Assembly: GCF_900141905.1 (NCBI RefSeq)
Contig: NZ_FQZF01000018.1
Coordinates: 1-64,000 of the forward strand
Length of the DNA stretch: 64,000 nt
Source of the DNA: Muricoccus roseus
Lineage (GTDB): Bacteria > Pseudomonadota > Alphaproteobacteria > Acetobacterales > Acetobacteraceae
Direction of reading: 5' to 3'
Part shown: in pieces, positions 39,590-48,340 of the stretch
How the letters are laid out: each line of letters starts with the position of its first letter
Numbering within the stretch: the first letter of the stretch is position 1
Made by a program: the position numbers and the translations under genes
The notes under the pieces: model-generated
What the model was told of the DNA's origin: nothing
The model's database searches: none
Seen by the model: only the letters and a program-made list of their open reading frames with translations

Positions 39590-39839
39590 TTTCCGGCACA
39601 GCCGCCGTCTTCGCCATCCGCCGGATTGAGGCCAATAGTTCATCCCGGGCTTCGAGCCAGGATGCATGCTCCTGCTGCGATCGCGTCAACTCTCGGGCGT
39701 ATCGCTCCGCGATCGGCAGAAGAAACTCTGCGAGGCCGCCGGCGAGATACTGATCACCCTGAGCCAGTGCGGTCTGGATCGTTTGGAGCGTGCTCCTCCG
39801 CCACTCCTCAAATCCGTTCTCGTGCTCTCGCTGGCTCAC
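39576..39839 (-). CDS. Hypothetical helical protein (87 aa), convergent
   Basis: A charged, helical product (EEWRRSTLQTIQTALAQGDQYLAG, ELTRSQQEHASWLEARDELL) read against the direction of its neighbours. It overlaps the plus-strand gene before it by 14 bases tail to tail. Codon pattern looks protein-like, but there is no family, so confidence is modest. Confidence 0.45.
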   Translation of the reverse strand: MSQREHENGFEEWRRSTLQTIQTALAQGDQYLAGGLAEFLLPIAERYARELTRSQQEHASWLEARDELLASIRRMAKTAAVPETTAP

Positions 39840-39930
39840 GGCCCCTCAACTCGCTCCTAAGTTGCTTCTGCATATCGCAGCGTTCACCCAATGGTTGCAG
39901 TGCAGCATTCGTTGTTAACGAGAGGTTTCG

Positions 39931-40557
39931 ATGAAGCTCGGGGAGGTGAAGGCCGACTTCGAGCCTGTCACCCGGGGGCTGGATGACTTGGCCAAGCGCC
40001 AGGTCCCGTTCGCCACAGCGCGAGCGCTCACCAGCGTGGCCCAGACCGCCGCGGTTGCGAACCGGCGCGCTCTGCCATCGGTCTTCGACCGCCCCACCCC
40101 GTTCACCATGAACGCCTTCGGCGTCCAGGCGGCCCGAAAGGGCAAGCCGGTCGCGCGGGTCTTCGTGAAGGACAAGCAGGCCGAATATCTGAAGCTGCAG
40201 GAGACGGGCGGGACACGGCAGCCGGAGCGCTCGAGGCAGGGCGGCACCGGCAAGGGTCAGGCGATCGTTATCCCGCGCGCGATCAAGCGGAACGCCTTCG
40301 GGAACATGGCGCGCGGCGCGCTCGCCTCGGTTAAGCGCCGGAAGGACACGTTCATCGGCAAGACGCCCGGCGGTACAGGCGGCTTCTTCCGCCGCATGGC
40401 CGACGGCGCGCTGCAGCCGCTCGCGATCTTCGTGCGAGCCGCGAAGTACAAGCCGCGCCTCGGCTTCCAGGCACGCACCGCGAAGGTCGTGCGAACGGCA
40501 TCGCTGCCCGCATTCCGCGAGGCGCTGGCCAAGGCAATCGCGACCGCCCGCCGCTGA
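39931..40557 (+). CDS. Phage structural-type protein (208 aa), head/tail region
   Basis: A basic protein with conserved-looking blocks (FATARALTSVAQTAAVANRRALPSVFDRPTPFTMNAF and the end LGFQARTAKVVRTASLPAFREALAKAI). Such basic proteins appear near packaging and head genes of tailed phages. I cannot name the family. The ATG at 39931 has GAGAGG about 8 bases upstream. It may be a minor virion part. Confidence 0.55.
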   Translation: MKLGEVKADFEPVTRGLDDLAKRQVPFATARALTSVAQTAAVANRRALPSVFDRPTPFTMNAFGVQAARKGKPVARVFVKDKQAEYLKLQETGGTRQPERSRQGGTGKGQAIVIPRAIKRNAFGNMARGALASVKRRKDTFIGKTPGGTGGFFRRMADGALQPLAIFVRAAKYKPRLGFQARTAKVVRTASLPAFREALAKAIATARR

Positions 40558-40593
40558 CGCGGGCTCTGCTTCACATCACCGGAGACACTGCGG

Positions 40594-40893
40594 ATGCATC
40601 GTCCGTCGCTCGCGCGCGTCCTCGTCGGCGTGGTTGCCGCCCACTTCACCGTGGCTGCGCGCTCCATGGCCGCGCCCACCGTCGAGCAGCTGCAGCGCCT
40701 GAAGGCCGAGCAGCTGGCACGCAGCCCGCGCAATCGCGCCGAGGCGCGTCGCCTCAATGCGACGAACGGCCGCGTGGCGCGCGTGGGCGGGGGCGGCACG
40801 TATAGCCCGCTGCTCAGCCTGCACCGCCGCATTGAGGTGAACGAGCGACGCCAGGAGGCTCGCTTCCTGGCCGGCCGGCACGTCTGGGCCTGA
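40594..40893 (+). CDS. Hypothetical phage protein (99 aa)
   Basis: A small basic protein with a hydrophobic front (VLVGVVAAHFTVAARS) that could be a signal or weak anchor, and an Arg-rich helical remainder. It sits 36 bases past the previous gene with a plausible ribosome-binding site (GGAG). No family. Confidence 0.4.
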   Translation: MHRPSLARVLVGVVAAHFTVAARSMAAPTVEQLQRLKAEQLARSPRNRAEARRLNATNGRVARVGGGGTYSPLLSLHRRIEVNERRQEARFLAGRHVWA

Positions 40894-40976
40894 CCTAACG
40901 AGTTGCGCCGCGCCCACGTCCTCCCGACCGAGCCCCAGAGGGTGGCCGACGGGGAGAAAGCACGGGGCGCGACGTC

Positions 40977-41065
40977 GAGGGGTCAGGAGGTGACCCGCGG
41001 GCACGGGGAAGGGGGGCCTGACCGCCCGCCCACCCCCCCCCGGTCTGGGTCCTTCCTGACCCCTC
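40977..41065. repeat. Inverted repeat in candidate cos region
   Basis: GAGGGGTCAGGA at 40977-40988 pairs perfectly with TCCTGACCCCTC at 41054-41065, and part of the flanks pair too. The 65-base loop is very G/C-rich with long C-runs. It lies just before the small terminase gene, where cos-type phages carry the packaging site; it might also be a terminator. Confidence 0.5.
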
Positions 41066-41121
41066 CCCCTCGCACGGGACGCTTCGCGCCCCGCGTCTCC
41101 CCCAGCTATGGGCGAAAAAAG

Positions 41122-41850
41122 GTGTCCGCACCCCTGTCCGCACCCACGGTCCGCGGGATCTCCAAGCGCGAGTTCGCCCGGCGCGAGGGGTGCGACGACA
41201 AGCTCGTCCGCAAGGCCATCGAGGCCGGCAAACTCAAGCCTTTCGGGGATGGATCGCTCGATCCCGCCCTTGTCGGCACCGGCTGGCGCCACGGTAACCG
41301 GCACCCCGTGGCGGGTGCGGACACCCCTGCGGACCGGTCCGCGGACACCCCCGCGGACTCCGGTCCGCAGTCCGCACCTGTCCGCACCCCCAGGTCCGCA
41401 CTGCCCGACGCGCCTCCGGCGTCCCGGATGGAGCCCCAGCCGCACGGCGGCGAGCTGAAGCGGCGACAGAAGCCGACCGAGGACGAGCCCGATGAGGAGA
41501 TCGACCTCGAGGGATTCCAGCGCGAGGTCCTGGCCGGGAACATCCCCGATCTCGCCCGCTCCGAGAAGGTGAAGGCCGCCGCCGCTGCCATCCGCGGCAT
41601 GGTGTCCGCGCGGCGTGACGCCGACGCGGTCGTAGAGATCGGGGTGGCCGAGGCCGTCATGTTCGAGACCTTTCGGGCCTTCCGGGACGCCTGGATGAAT
41701 TGGCCCGCCCGCGTCGCCCCGCTCATCGCCGCGGACCTCGGGATCGAGGCCGGCCGCGTGCTCGAGGCCCTGACCCCCCATGTCCAGCAGCAGCTCGAGG
41801 ACCTCGGCGAGCCGGAGCCCGACTTCACCCCGCCCGACGACGAAGCATGA
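41122..41850 (+). CDS. Terminase small subunit (Nu1-like)
   Basis: DNA-recognition subunit of the packaging motor. The front carries a helix-turn-helix (RGISKREFARREGCDDKLVRKAIEAGKL), and the middle has a repeated linker (DTPADRSADTPAD). The rest is helical with an acidic tail. I chose the GTG at 41122, since the region upstream is repetitive and not protein-like, but no ribosome-binding site decides this. The gene carries a dense set of GTCCGC hexamers. It overlaps the large subunit frame. Confidence 0.72.
   Translation: MSAPLSAPTVRGISKREFARREGCDDKLVRKAIEAGKLKPFGDGSLDPALVGTGWRHGNRHPVAGADTPADRSADTPADSGPQSAPVRTPRSALPDAPPASRMEPQPHGGELKRRQKPTEDEPDEEIDLEGFQREVLAGNIPDLARSEKVKAAAAAIRGMVSARRDADAVVEIGVAEAVMFETFRAFRDAWMNWPARVAPLIAADLGIEAGRVLEALTPHVQQQLEDLGEPEPDFTPPDDEA
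41124..41399. repeat. GTCCGC/GCGGAC hexamer cluster, candidate terminase-binding (cosB-like) site
   Basis: Thirteen GTCCGC or GCGGAC hexamers lie within 276 bases, at 41124, 41136, 41149, 41206, 41317, 41329, 41337, 41341, 41353, 41363, 41370, 41380 and 41394. Many are 12-13 bases apart, close to one helical turn. They fall within the start of the small terminase gene. A role in terminase binding is inference. Confidence 0.55.
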
Positions 41851-43966
41851 GCGCCTGGCGCGCGCGGCCCGCAAGGGCCTGACGCCGCCGCCCCGGATCT
41901 CCGTCCCGGAATGGGCCGACCGCTTCCGCCGCCTGGCCAAGGGGGCTGGCGCCCGCACAGGGCGATGGAAGACCAGCACCGTCGAGGTGGCCCGCGGGCC
42001 CATGCTCGCGGTCACCGAGCCGGGCGTCCACATCATCACGGCGATGGTGTGCACCCAGCTGATGAAGACGGCGCTCCTCGAGAACGTCTTCGGCTACTTC
42101 GCGCACCTCGACCCCAGCCCCATGCTGCTCCTGCAGCCGAAGGAGGCTGCGGCCGAGCAGTTCTCGAAAGAGCGCATCTCGCCGATGGTGAAGGCCACCC
42201 CGGTCCTGCGGGACCTGGTGGGCAGCAGCAAGACGCGGAATGCGGACGAGACGCTGCTGTTCAAGAGCTTCCCCGGCGGCTTCCTGGCCCTCGCCGGCGC
42301 CGGCTCGCCCGACAACCTGGCGCGCCGCCCGATCCGGGTCCTGATGTCGGACGAGGTGGACAAGTACCCGGTCACCCGCGAGGGCGAGCCGATCGCGATC
42401 GCCGAGGAGCGCACCGCCTCCTTCGACCTCAACTGGCTGTCCATCCGGGCCTGCTCGCCGACGGTCGAGGACGAGAGCCGCATCGCGGACTCTTACGAGG
42501 AGAGCGACCAGCGCCGGGCCTCCCTGGCCTGCCCCCACTGCGGGCACCGTCAATTCCCGAGCTTTCACCGGCATGTCCTGCCGGATGAGGAGAGCCGGGC
42601 GAGCTGGAAGCCCGAGAAGGCTGCGATCAGCTGCGAGGCCTGCGGGTGCGAGTGGTCCGAGGGCGACCGCCTGCGGGCGCTCTCCACCACGCTCTGGCAC
42701 CAGACCAAGGCCTTCGAGTGCTGCGGCGAGCGCCAGTCGCCCCTCGACGCCTACGAGCGCGCCTGGCGCGCCGAGGACCCTTCGGACCCCGCGGCCAACC
42801 AGCGGGCCGTGAACGCGGTCTGGGATCGCTGGAAGGGGCCGCGCTGGGATGTGCACCGGGCCAAGTGCTGCCATTGCGGCAGCTGGGCCGTGCCGAACAA
42901 GCACGCCGGGTTCCAGGCCGGGAAGCTCTACTCGCCCTGGCAGAAGGACAAGCCGTCCGACATCGCCGCCAAGTGGGTGGACGCCCAGGGCAACCAGGAC
43001 AAGCTGCAGGTCTGGTGGAACACCCAGGACGGCAACCCCTACCGCCCGACGGCGGGGCGCGCCGTGGCGCTGGACGTCCTGCTGGCCCGGCGCGAGGCCT
43101 GGGAGGCGGACGTGCCCTTTGGGGTGGGCTTCCTCACCGCCGGCGTCGACGTCCAGGACGACCGCATCGAGGTGGAGATCGTCGGCTGGGGCGCCGACGA
43201 AGAGTCCTGGTCGATCGACTACCAGGTCTTGGACGGCGATCCCGACAGCGAGGAGCTGTGGGCGCGCGTCGACGCCTACCTGTTGCGCACCTTCCACCGC
43301 GCGGACGGCCGCCCCTTCCGGGTGCAGGCCGCCTGCATCGACACGGGTGGCCACCACACCCAGAAGGCCTACGCCTTCTGCAAGGCTCGGCTTGGCCGGA
43401 AGGTCTGGGGCATCAAGGGCGAGAGTGCGCAGAACGGCGCCCGCTCCCCGGTGTGGCCAGCGAAGCGGCCCACGGCCAGGACCAAGGCCAGTTACCGGCC
43501 GTTCGTCATCGGCACCAACACGGCGAAGGACATCATCCGGCACCGGCTGACCTTCGAAAAGCATGGACCCGGCTTCACCCATGTCCGCGAGGACCGGGAC
43601 GTCATCTGGTACGAGCAGATGCTCTCCGAGCGGAATACGCTGAAGGAGGAGGGCGGCCGCCGCTTCCGGGTGTGGGAGTGCCCCTCCCATAAGCGGAACG
43701 AGGCGCTGGACTGCCGTGTCTATGCCTATGCCGCCCTGCAGGGCCTGCTGCACTTCGGCAAGAAGCTGAACCGCATCACCGCGACGGCGCAGCTGCCCTA
43801 CGAAGGCCCACAGCCCGAAATCGTGCTGCCGGTCCCGCCGGCGGTTCCGATGCCGGAGGAAGCGGCCGATGCCGCCGACCCGGTTCCCGTTCCCCCGGCC
43901 GCGCCGGCGCCGCCGGTGCCGCGTACCCCCCGCGCAGCCCCCCGGGCTAGCCGCTGGGCATTCTGA
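41780..43966 (+). CDS. Terminase large subunit, GpA family
   Basis: ATPase and nuclease that fills the head with DNA. The family opening ISVPEWADRFRRL is near residue 40, a variant ATPase loop near 95 (TQLMKTALLEN), the Walker B-like VLMSDEVDKYP near 190, and the nuclease-type ACIDTGGHHTQKAYAF near 515. At 728 residues it matches the lambda GpA class (about 640-700). The start is uncertain because the ATG at 41780 overlaps the small subunit by 71 bases and no better in-frame start exists near the junction. The C-terminal ~50 residues are Pro/Ala-rich. Confidence 0.92.
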   Translation: MSSSSSRTSASRSPTSPRPTTKHERLARAARKGLTPPPRISVPEWADRFRRLAKGAGARTGRWKTSTVEVARGPMLAVTEPGVHIITAMVCTQLMKTALLENVFGYFAHLDPSPMLLLQPKEAAAEQFSKERISPMVKATPVLRDLVGSSKTRNADETLLFKSFPGGFLALAGAGSPDNLARRPIRVLMSDEVDKYPVTREGEPIAIAEERTASFDLNWLSIRACSPTVEDESRIADSYEESDQRRASLACPHCGHRQFPSFHRHVLPDEESRASWKPEKAAISCEACGCEWSEGDRLRALSTTLWHQTKAFECCGERQSPLDAYERAWRAEDPSDPAANQRAVNAVWDRWKGPRWDVHRAKCCHCGSWAVPNKHAGFQAGKLYSPWQKDKPSDIAAKWVDAQGNQDKLQVWWNTQDGNPYRPTAGRAVALDVLLARREAWEADVPFGVGFLTAGVDVQDDRIEVEIVGWGADEESWSIDYQVLDGDPDSEELWARVDAYLLRTFHRADGRPFRVQAACIDTGGHHTQKAYAFCKARLGRKVWGIKGESAQNGARSPVWPAKRPTARTKASYRPFVIGTNTAKDIIRHRLTFEKHGPGFTHVREDRDVIWYEQMLSERNTLKEEGGRRFRVWECPSHKRNEALDCRVYAYAALQGLLHFGKKLNRITATAQLPYEGPQPEIVLPVPPAVPMPEEAADAADPVPVPPAAPAPPVPRTPRAAPRASRWAF

Positions 43967-43973
43967 GGACCTC

Positions 43974-44231
43974 ATGTCGGACACCATTCAGGTCGGGGTC
44001 TTCGCGGGCATGTCGCGGGCGGCCCTGGAGGGCTACCGCACGCGCCTGCAGGAAGCCCTGCTCACCTTCGGCCTGGGCGAGAAGACCGTCACCGTCAGCT
44101 ACACCCAGGGTACCGGCGCCCGCAGCGTGACCTTCTCCGCGACCGACGAGGAGAAGATCCGGGGCATCATCCGCCAGATCAACGCCGCCCTCGGCATCCG
44201 CCGCGGCGCGCGCAGCGTGGTCTTCCGGTGA
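43974..44231 (+). CDS. gpW-like head-tail connector protein
   Basis: 85 residues of the size and position of lambda gpW, which completes the head neck. Helical front (SRAALEGYRTRLQEALLTFGLG) then a beta pair (KTVTVSYTQGTGARSVTFS) and a helical end. The ATG at 43974 follows the terminase stop by 8 bases, and the stop overlaps the portal start by 4. Confidence 0.72.
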   Translation: MSDTIQVGVFAGMSRAALEGYRTRLQEALLTFGLGEKTVTVSYTQGTGARSVTFSATDEEKIRGIIRQINAALGIRRGARSVVFR

Positions 44232-45868
44232 GCCGGAAGCGCGAGGCGAAGGCGCTCCGCAAGGCCGAGCTCGGGGGTGGCCGCCCCCGGGCCCAGGGCC
44301 CGGGAGGCAGCTATGCCCCGGGCGGCCTGGCCGGAGGCTTTGCCTACGACGCGGCGAACCTCTTCGGGCAGGAGACGTCGGAGTGGCAGCCCTGGCTGCG
44401 CTCCCCGGATGCCGAGATCAATCAGGACCGCGACCGCATGGTCGCGCGCTCCCGGGACCTGGACCGCAACGACGGCTGGGTCACCGGCGGCGTCACCCGG
44501 ATCCTGGACAGCGCGATCGGCAGCCAGTTCCGCTTGGTGGCGAAGCCGGACTACCGGGCCTTGCAGGCCTATAGCCGCAGCTTCGACGCGGTCTGGGCCG
44601 ACGAGTTCGGCCGGGCCGTAGAGGCCGAGTACCGCATGTGGGCGGACGATACCGGGAAGTGGTGCGATGCCGCCCGGCAGCTGACGATGACGCAGCTCTA
44701 CTGGCTGGCCCTGCGTCACAAGATCCTGGACGGCGAGGCCTTGGGCGTCATGCTCTGGACGCCGGAGCGGGTCGGGCTCGGCGGGGCGCGGTACAACACC
44801 ACGGTCCAGCTGCTGGACCCCGACCGCCTGTCCAACCCCTACCAGCAGGTGGATACGCCGAATCTGCGCGGCGGCGTGGTTCTGGACGATCTCGGCGCCG
44901 CGACCGGCTACCACATCCGTCGCGCGCACCAGGGCGAGAACTTCGCCGCGATCGAGAGCATGATCTGGGACCTCTTCCCGCGGGAGACCCCTTGGGGAAG
45001 GCCGGTCACCATCCACGACTGCGACCTGAGCCGGCGCGGTCAGCACCGCGGGGTCGGTATCCTGGCGCCGGTCCTATCCCGGCTGAAGATGGGCTCCCGG
45101 GCCGATCGCGCCGAGCTGGCGCAGATGCTGCTACAGACGATCTTCGCGACCGTCATCCAGAGCCCCTACGACGAGCAGGACGTCCTCTCCTCGGCCGAGG
45201 ATGAGGGAGAACTCAGCGCCTACCAGCAGCTGCGTATGCAGCACGCGAAGGAAAACCCGATCGCGGTCGGCGGGGTGAAGATCCCGCGCCTGGCGCCGGG
45301 CGAGGAGCTGAAGGCCATCACCTCCACGCACCCCAATTCGGGATTCGTGGACTTCCAGGCGCACGTGCTCCGGGCCTTCGCGGCTGCGTCCGGCCTGTCC
45401 GCCGAGCAGGTCTCCTGGGACTACTCCAAGACCAACTACTCCTCCGCCCGGGCCGCCATGCTCGAGGCCTGGAAGACCCTGATCCGGCGCCGCGACAACT
45501 TCGCGGTCGGCTTCGCCAACCCGATCTGGGGCTGCCTTCTCGAGGAGATCATGGACTCCGGCCGCGCCCCGCTACCGCGCGGCGCGCCGTCCTTTGTCGA
45601 GATGAAGACGGCGTACATGCGCTGCAACTGGATCGGCCCGGCCCGCGGCTGGGTGGACCCGGTCGCGGAGCGCCAGGGCGCGGTTCTCGGCATGGAGGCG
45701 GGCTTCGGCACGCTCGAGCAGGAGAGCGCGGAGCAGGGCCGGGACTACGAGGAGAACCTCGATCAGCGCCAGGTCGAGATCCGCATGATGAAGCAGCGCG
45801 GGCTGCCGCTGCCGCAATGGGCGGCCGGCCCGCCCAACCAGCCGCAGGGCGGCAGGAACGACAGATGA
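44228..45868 (+). CDS. Portal protein, lambda GpB family
   Basis: Forms the ring through which DNA enters the head. The front is basic, then ARSRDLDRNDGWVTGGVTRILDSAIGSQFRL and the later YDEQDVLSSAEDEGELSAYQQLRM and SAEQVSWDYSKTNYSSARAAMLE are the family pattern of lambda portal proteins. Length 546 agrees with lambda GpB. Overlaps gpW-like before and the small gene after by 4 bases each. Confidence 0.93.
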   Translation: MSRKREAKALRKAELGGGRPRAQGPGGSYAPGGLAGGFAYDAANLFGQETSEWQPWLRSPDAEINQDRDRMVARSRDLDRNDGWVTGGVTRILDSAIGSQFRLVAKPDYRALQAYSRSFDAVWADEFGRAVEAEYRMWADDTGKWCDAARQLTMTQLYWLALRHKILDGEALGVMLWTPERVGLGGARYNTTVQLLDPDRLSNPYQQVDTPNLRGGVVLDDLGAATGYHIRRAHQGENFAAIESMIWDLFPRETPWGRPVTIHDCDLSRRGQHRGVGILAPVLSRLKMGSRADRAELAQMLLQTIFATVIQSPYDEQDVLSSAEDEGELSAYQQLRMQHAKENPIAVGGVKIPRLAPGEELKAITSTHPNSGFVDFQAHVLRAFAAASGLSAEQVSWDYSKTNYSSARAAMLEAWKTLIRRRDNFAVGFANPIWGCLLEEIMDSGRAPLPRGAPSFVEMKTAYMRCNWIGPARGWVDPVAERQGAVLGMEAGFGTLEQESAEQGRDYEENLDQRQVEIRMMKQRGLPLPQWAAGPPNQPQGGRNDR

Positions 45869-46179
45869 TGCCGCACGCCGTGCTGAGCCGTCGCGGGGCC
45901 TTCGGCCTCGCGGCGCTGCTCTCCCTCGTTCGCCCGCCGCCGAATCCCGTGGCCTTGCCCAGGGCATTGCGGGCGAGGTGCTGGAGCTCCGCAGCTTCGG
46001 TGAGGGCATCTGCCTGGACCCCTGCGGGCTCGAACCGATCCGGCCCCAGCCCGTCGCTGGAGCTGCGCCTCCCCGCGTTCCCAGCGAAGGCGATTCCGCC
46101 AAGCTGGCAACCGCGCGGGAGCCTGACCCGGGGGTGGCACGCACCGTGGGGCTGGGACACGCTGGAGAACGTCTGGTGA
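45865..46179 (+). CDS. Small protein between portal and protease (104 aa)
   Basis: Starts at ATG 45865 within the portal stop (ATGATG) and ends with a TGA that shares bases with the protease GTG start, so it tiles perfectly into the head operon. A short hydrophobic front (VLSRRGAFGLAALLSLVR) precedes a Pro/Ser/Trp-rich rest. It has no known family. The protease frame is also open over this segment (from 45978), so a longer protease start is the alternative. Confidence 0.45.
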   Translation: MMPHAVLSRRGAFGLAALLSLVRPPPNPVALPRALRARCWSSAASVRASAWTPAGSNRSGPSPSLELRLPAFPAKAIPPSWQPRGSLTRGWHAPWGWDTLENVW

Positions 46180-47063
46180 CCCCGTTCCCACACCTCGCCC
46201 AGCGCCTGTTCAACGTCCCGATCGCCATCCACCCGCAGAAGGCGGAGGTGGTCATGGCGGCCCTGGCGGACCGTCTGGGCATCGCCAGCATGTTCCGCGG
46301 CGGCGAGCTCATCTCGCTCAAGCCGCAGGCCTTCGACGATGAGGAGATCGGGGGGCCATCCTCCCGCTCAGGGCGCCGGGAGCGGGACCAGGGCTATGAT
46401 CTGGTGGGCGGCATCGCCGTCATCCACGTCACCGGCACCCTGGTCCAGAAGCTCGGCACCCTGCGGCCCTACTCCGGCATGACGGGGTATGACGGCATCC
46501 GCCTCGCGCTGCTGGCTGCGATGCAGGACCCTGATGTCCTGGCGATCGCCTTCGACATCGATAGCCCGGGCGGCGAGGTCGCCGGGTGCTTCGACCTGGT
46601 CGACGTCGTCTACCGGCTGCGCGGCGAGAAGCCGATGTGGGCCATCCTGGACGAGAACGCCTTCTCGGCCGCCTACGCCCTGGCCAGTGCCTGCGACCGC
46701 ATCACCGTGCCGCGGACCGGCGGCACGGGCAGCGTGGGGGTGATCGGCATGCACGTCGATCTGTCCCAGGCCCTGGGAAAGGCGGGCATCACCGTCACGA
46801 TGATCCGTCACGGCGAGCACAAGGCCGAGGGGAACCCCTACGAGCCCCTCGGGAAGGACGCCCTCGGCCGCATGCAGGCCGACATCGACACGATGGGCGA
46901 GCTGTTCATCGACACCGTGGCGCGGAACCGGGGCCTGAAGGCCTCCGAGGTCCGGGCCACCAAGGCCGGCACCTTCCTGGGGGATGCCGGACTGAGGGCC
47001 GGATTCGCCGACGTGGTGAGCTCGCCCGGCGCCGCCTTCCGCGCCCTCCTCAACACCCTCTGA
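46176..47063 (+). CDS. S49 family head maturation protease (lambda gpC-like)
   Basis: Cuts head proteins during assembly. The 295-residue product from the GTG at 46176 has the SppA-like core GGIAVIHVTGTLV, AIAFDIDSPGGEVAGCFD, the nucleophile Ser164 in ENAFSAAYALASACD, and GSVGVIGMHVDLSQALGKAGI with a candidate catalytic lysine (Lys202). GGAG lies 10 bases upstream. In lambda the scaffold is made from the same gene; here a separate acidic gene follows. Confidence 0.88.
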   Translation: MTPFPHLAQRLFNVPIAIHPQKAEVVMAALADRLGIASMFRGGELISLKPQAFDDEEIGGPSSRSGRRERDQGYDLVGGIAVIHVTGTLVQKLGTLRPYSGMTGYDGIRLALLAAMQDPDVLAIAFDIDSPGGEVAGCFDLVDVVYRLRGEKPMWAILDENAFSAAYALASACDRITVPRTGGTGSVGVIGMHVDLSQALGKAGITVTMIRHGEHKAEGNPYEPLGKDALGRMQADIDTMGELFIDTVARNRGLKASEVRATKAGTFLGDAGLRAGFADVVSSPGAAFRALLNTL

Positions 47064-47103
47064 CCCGCGCCGCCCCTGGCGGCCCTTCCTCCCTGAGGTC
47101 CTG

Positions 47104-47829
47104 ATGTCCCGTACCCGCAAGACCCCGGCGGCGGCAGCGCCCGCGCGCCGCAAGGCCCGCTCGCGCGACGCCGTCGCCGATGCCCTGGTGCCCTTCGCCC
47201 ATCTGATGGAGCCCGGCGCCGACGCCCCGGCCCAGCCCCGCGCCAAGGCCAAGCGCGCCGAGGACGACGATCGCCGCGAGGACGAAGACGAGCAGGAGGA
47301 GCGCAGCCGCGCCCGCCGTGCCCGTCGCGCCGAGGAGGACGACGACAGCGGCGAGGACGACGATGAGGATCGCCGCGAGAGCGCTGAGGAGGACGAGGGC
47401 GAGGAGGAGGACGGCGATGAGGAGCGCGATCGCGCCCGCGGCCGCCGCACCGCCGCCGCCGACGACGAGGAGTCCGAGGAGGACGACGAGGAGCAGGACG
47501 AAGAGGACGAGCGGGACCCGAAGGCCCGCGCCGCGCGGTCCCGGGAGCGTGCCCGCTGCGGCCGCATCCTCGGCTCCAAGGCCGCCGCCGGCCGCGCCGC
47601 CGCCGCGGCGAACCTGGCCTGCAACACCACCATGAGTGCGAAGGCGGCCATCCGGCTGCTCGGCACCCTGCCGAAGCAGCAGGCCGCGGCCCCGGCACTG
47701 GGTCAGCGGATGGCCGACTTCGGCAACCGCCCCTCCGCGTCCGAGGCACCCGCCCCCGACCGCAAGAAGGCCGTCGCGGCCTCCTGGGACGCCGCCATGC
47801 AGCGCGCCGGCGTCTCCCCCCGCGGCTGA
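47104..47829 (+). CDS. Head scaffold-like protein, highly acidic
   Basis: 241 residues. Residues about 55-145 are an almost unbroken run of Asp, Glu and Arg, with little else. The C-terminal ~95 residues (RCGRILGSKAAAGRAAAAANLACNTTMSAKAAIRLLGTL) match the end of capsid assembly protease/scaffold proteins of alphaproteobacterial phages. This suggests a scaffold cut away during head maturation, the job of lambda Nu3, here split from the protease. The charged stretch is probably unstructured. Confidence 0.7.
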   Translation: MSRTRKTPAAAAPARRKARSRDAVADALVPFAHLMEPGADAPAQPRAKAKRAEDDDRREDEDEQEERSRARRARRAEEDDDSGEDDDEDRRESAEEDEGEEEDGDEERDRARGRRTAAADDEESEEDDEEQDEEDERDPKARAARSRERARCGRILGSKAAAGRAAAAANLACNTTMSAKAAIRLLGTLPKQQAAAPALGQRMADFGNRPSASEAPAPDRKKAVAASWDAAMQRAGVSPRG

Positions 47830-47845
47830 TCAGGAAGACCCGAGC

Positions 47846-48235
47846 ATGCCCACCGCCCCCGTCCTGTCCGAGGGTTTCTACCCCGGCCACTTCCTCGTCT
47901 CGCAGGCCAACGGCTTCCGGTCGCGCGACACCATCACCATCGCGAACACGACCGGCGCCCCGGTCACGCTGCAGGCCGGCCTCGTGCTGGCGAAGCTGAC
48001 CGCGAACGGGAACTACGTCCCCTACGACAACGCCGGCAGCGACGGCAGCGAGGTGGCCGCGGCCATTCTCTTCGCGACCGTCACGGTCCCGGCGAACGGA
48101 ACCAAGCGCGGCGCCGGCGTCACCCGCGCGGCGGAGGTGAACGCCTCCGAGCTGCTCTGGGACGCGAGCGTGGACGCGGCCGGCAAGACCGCTGGCCTCG
48201 CCGACCTGCTCGCCCTGGGCATCGTCGCCCGCTGA
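47846..48235 (+). CDS. Head decoration protein (lambda gpD-like)
   Basis: 129 residues. The order of beta elements (SQANGFRSRDTITIANTTGAPVTLQAGLVLAKL and later AAAILFATVTVPANGTKRGAGVTRAAEVNASELLWD) fits the gpD/HDPD trimeric cement protein that stabilises the expanded capsid. It lies directly before the major capsid gene as in lambda. Confidence 0.85.
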   Translation: MPTAPVLSEGFYPGHFLVSQANGFRSRDTITIANTTGAPVTLQAGLVLAKLTANGNYVPYDNAGSDGSEVAAAILFATVTVPANGTKRGAGVTRAAEVNASELLWDASVDAAGKTAGLADLLALGIVAR

Positions 48236-48340
48236 GCTCGGCGCCCGCCGCCGGCGGGCGCTTGCCCCTCCACGACCGGCTCGATCGGTCCCCGGCGCGC
48301 CGTGACGGCGGCCGTCCCCTCTCCGGGAACCTCCCTCACG

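Noticed and set aside
45978-46175. A longer N-terminus for the S49 protease
   Set aside because: The frame is open, but the GTG at 46176 has GGAG upstream, overlaps the previous gene neatly, and matches the family start; the longer form would overlap a gene that tiles with the portal.
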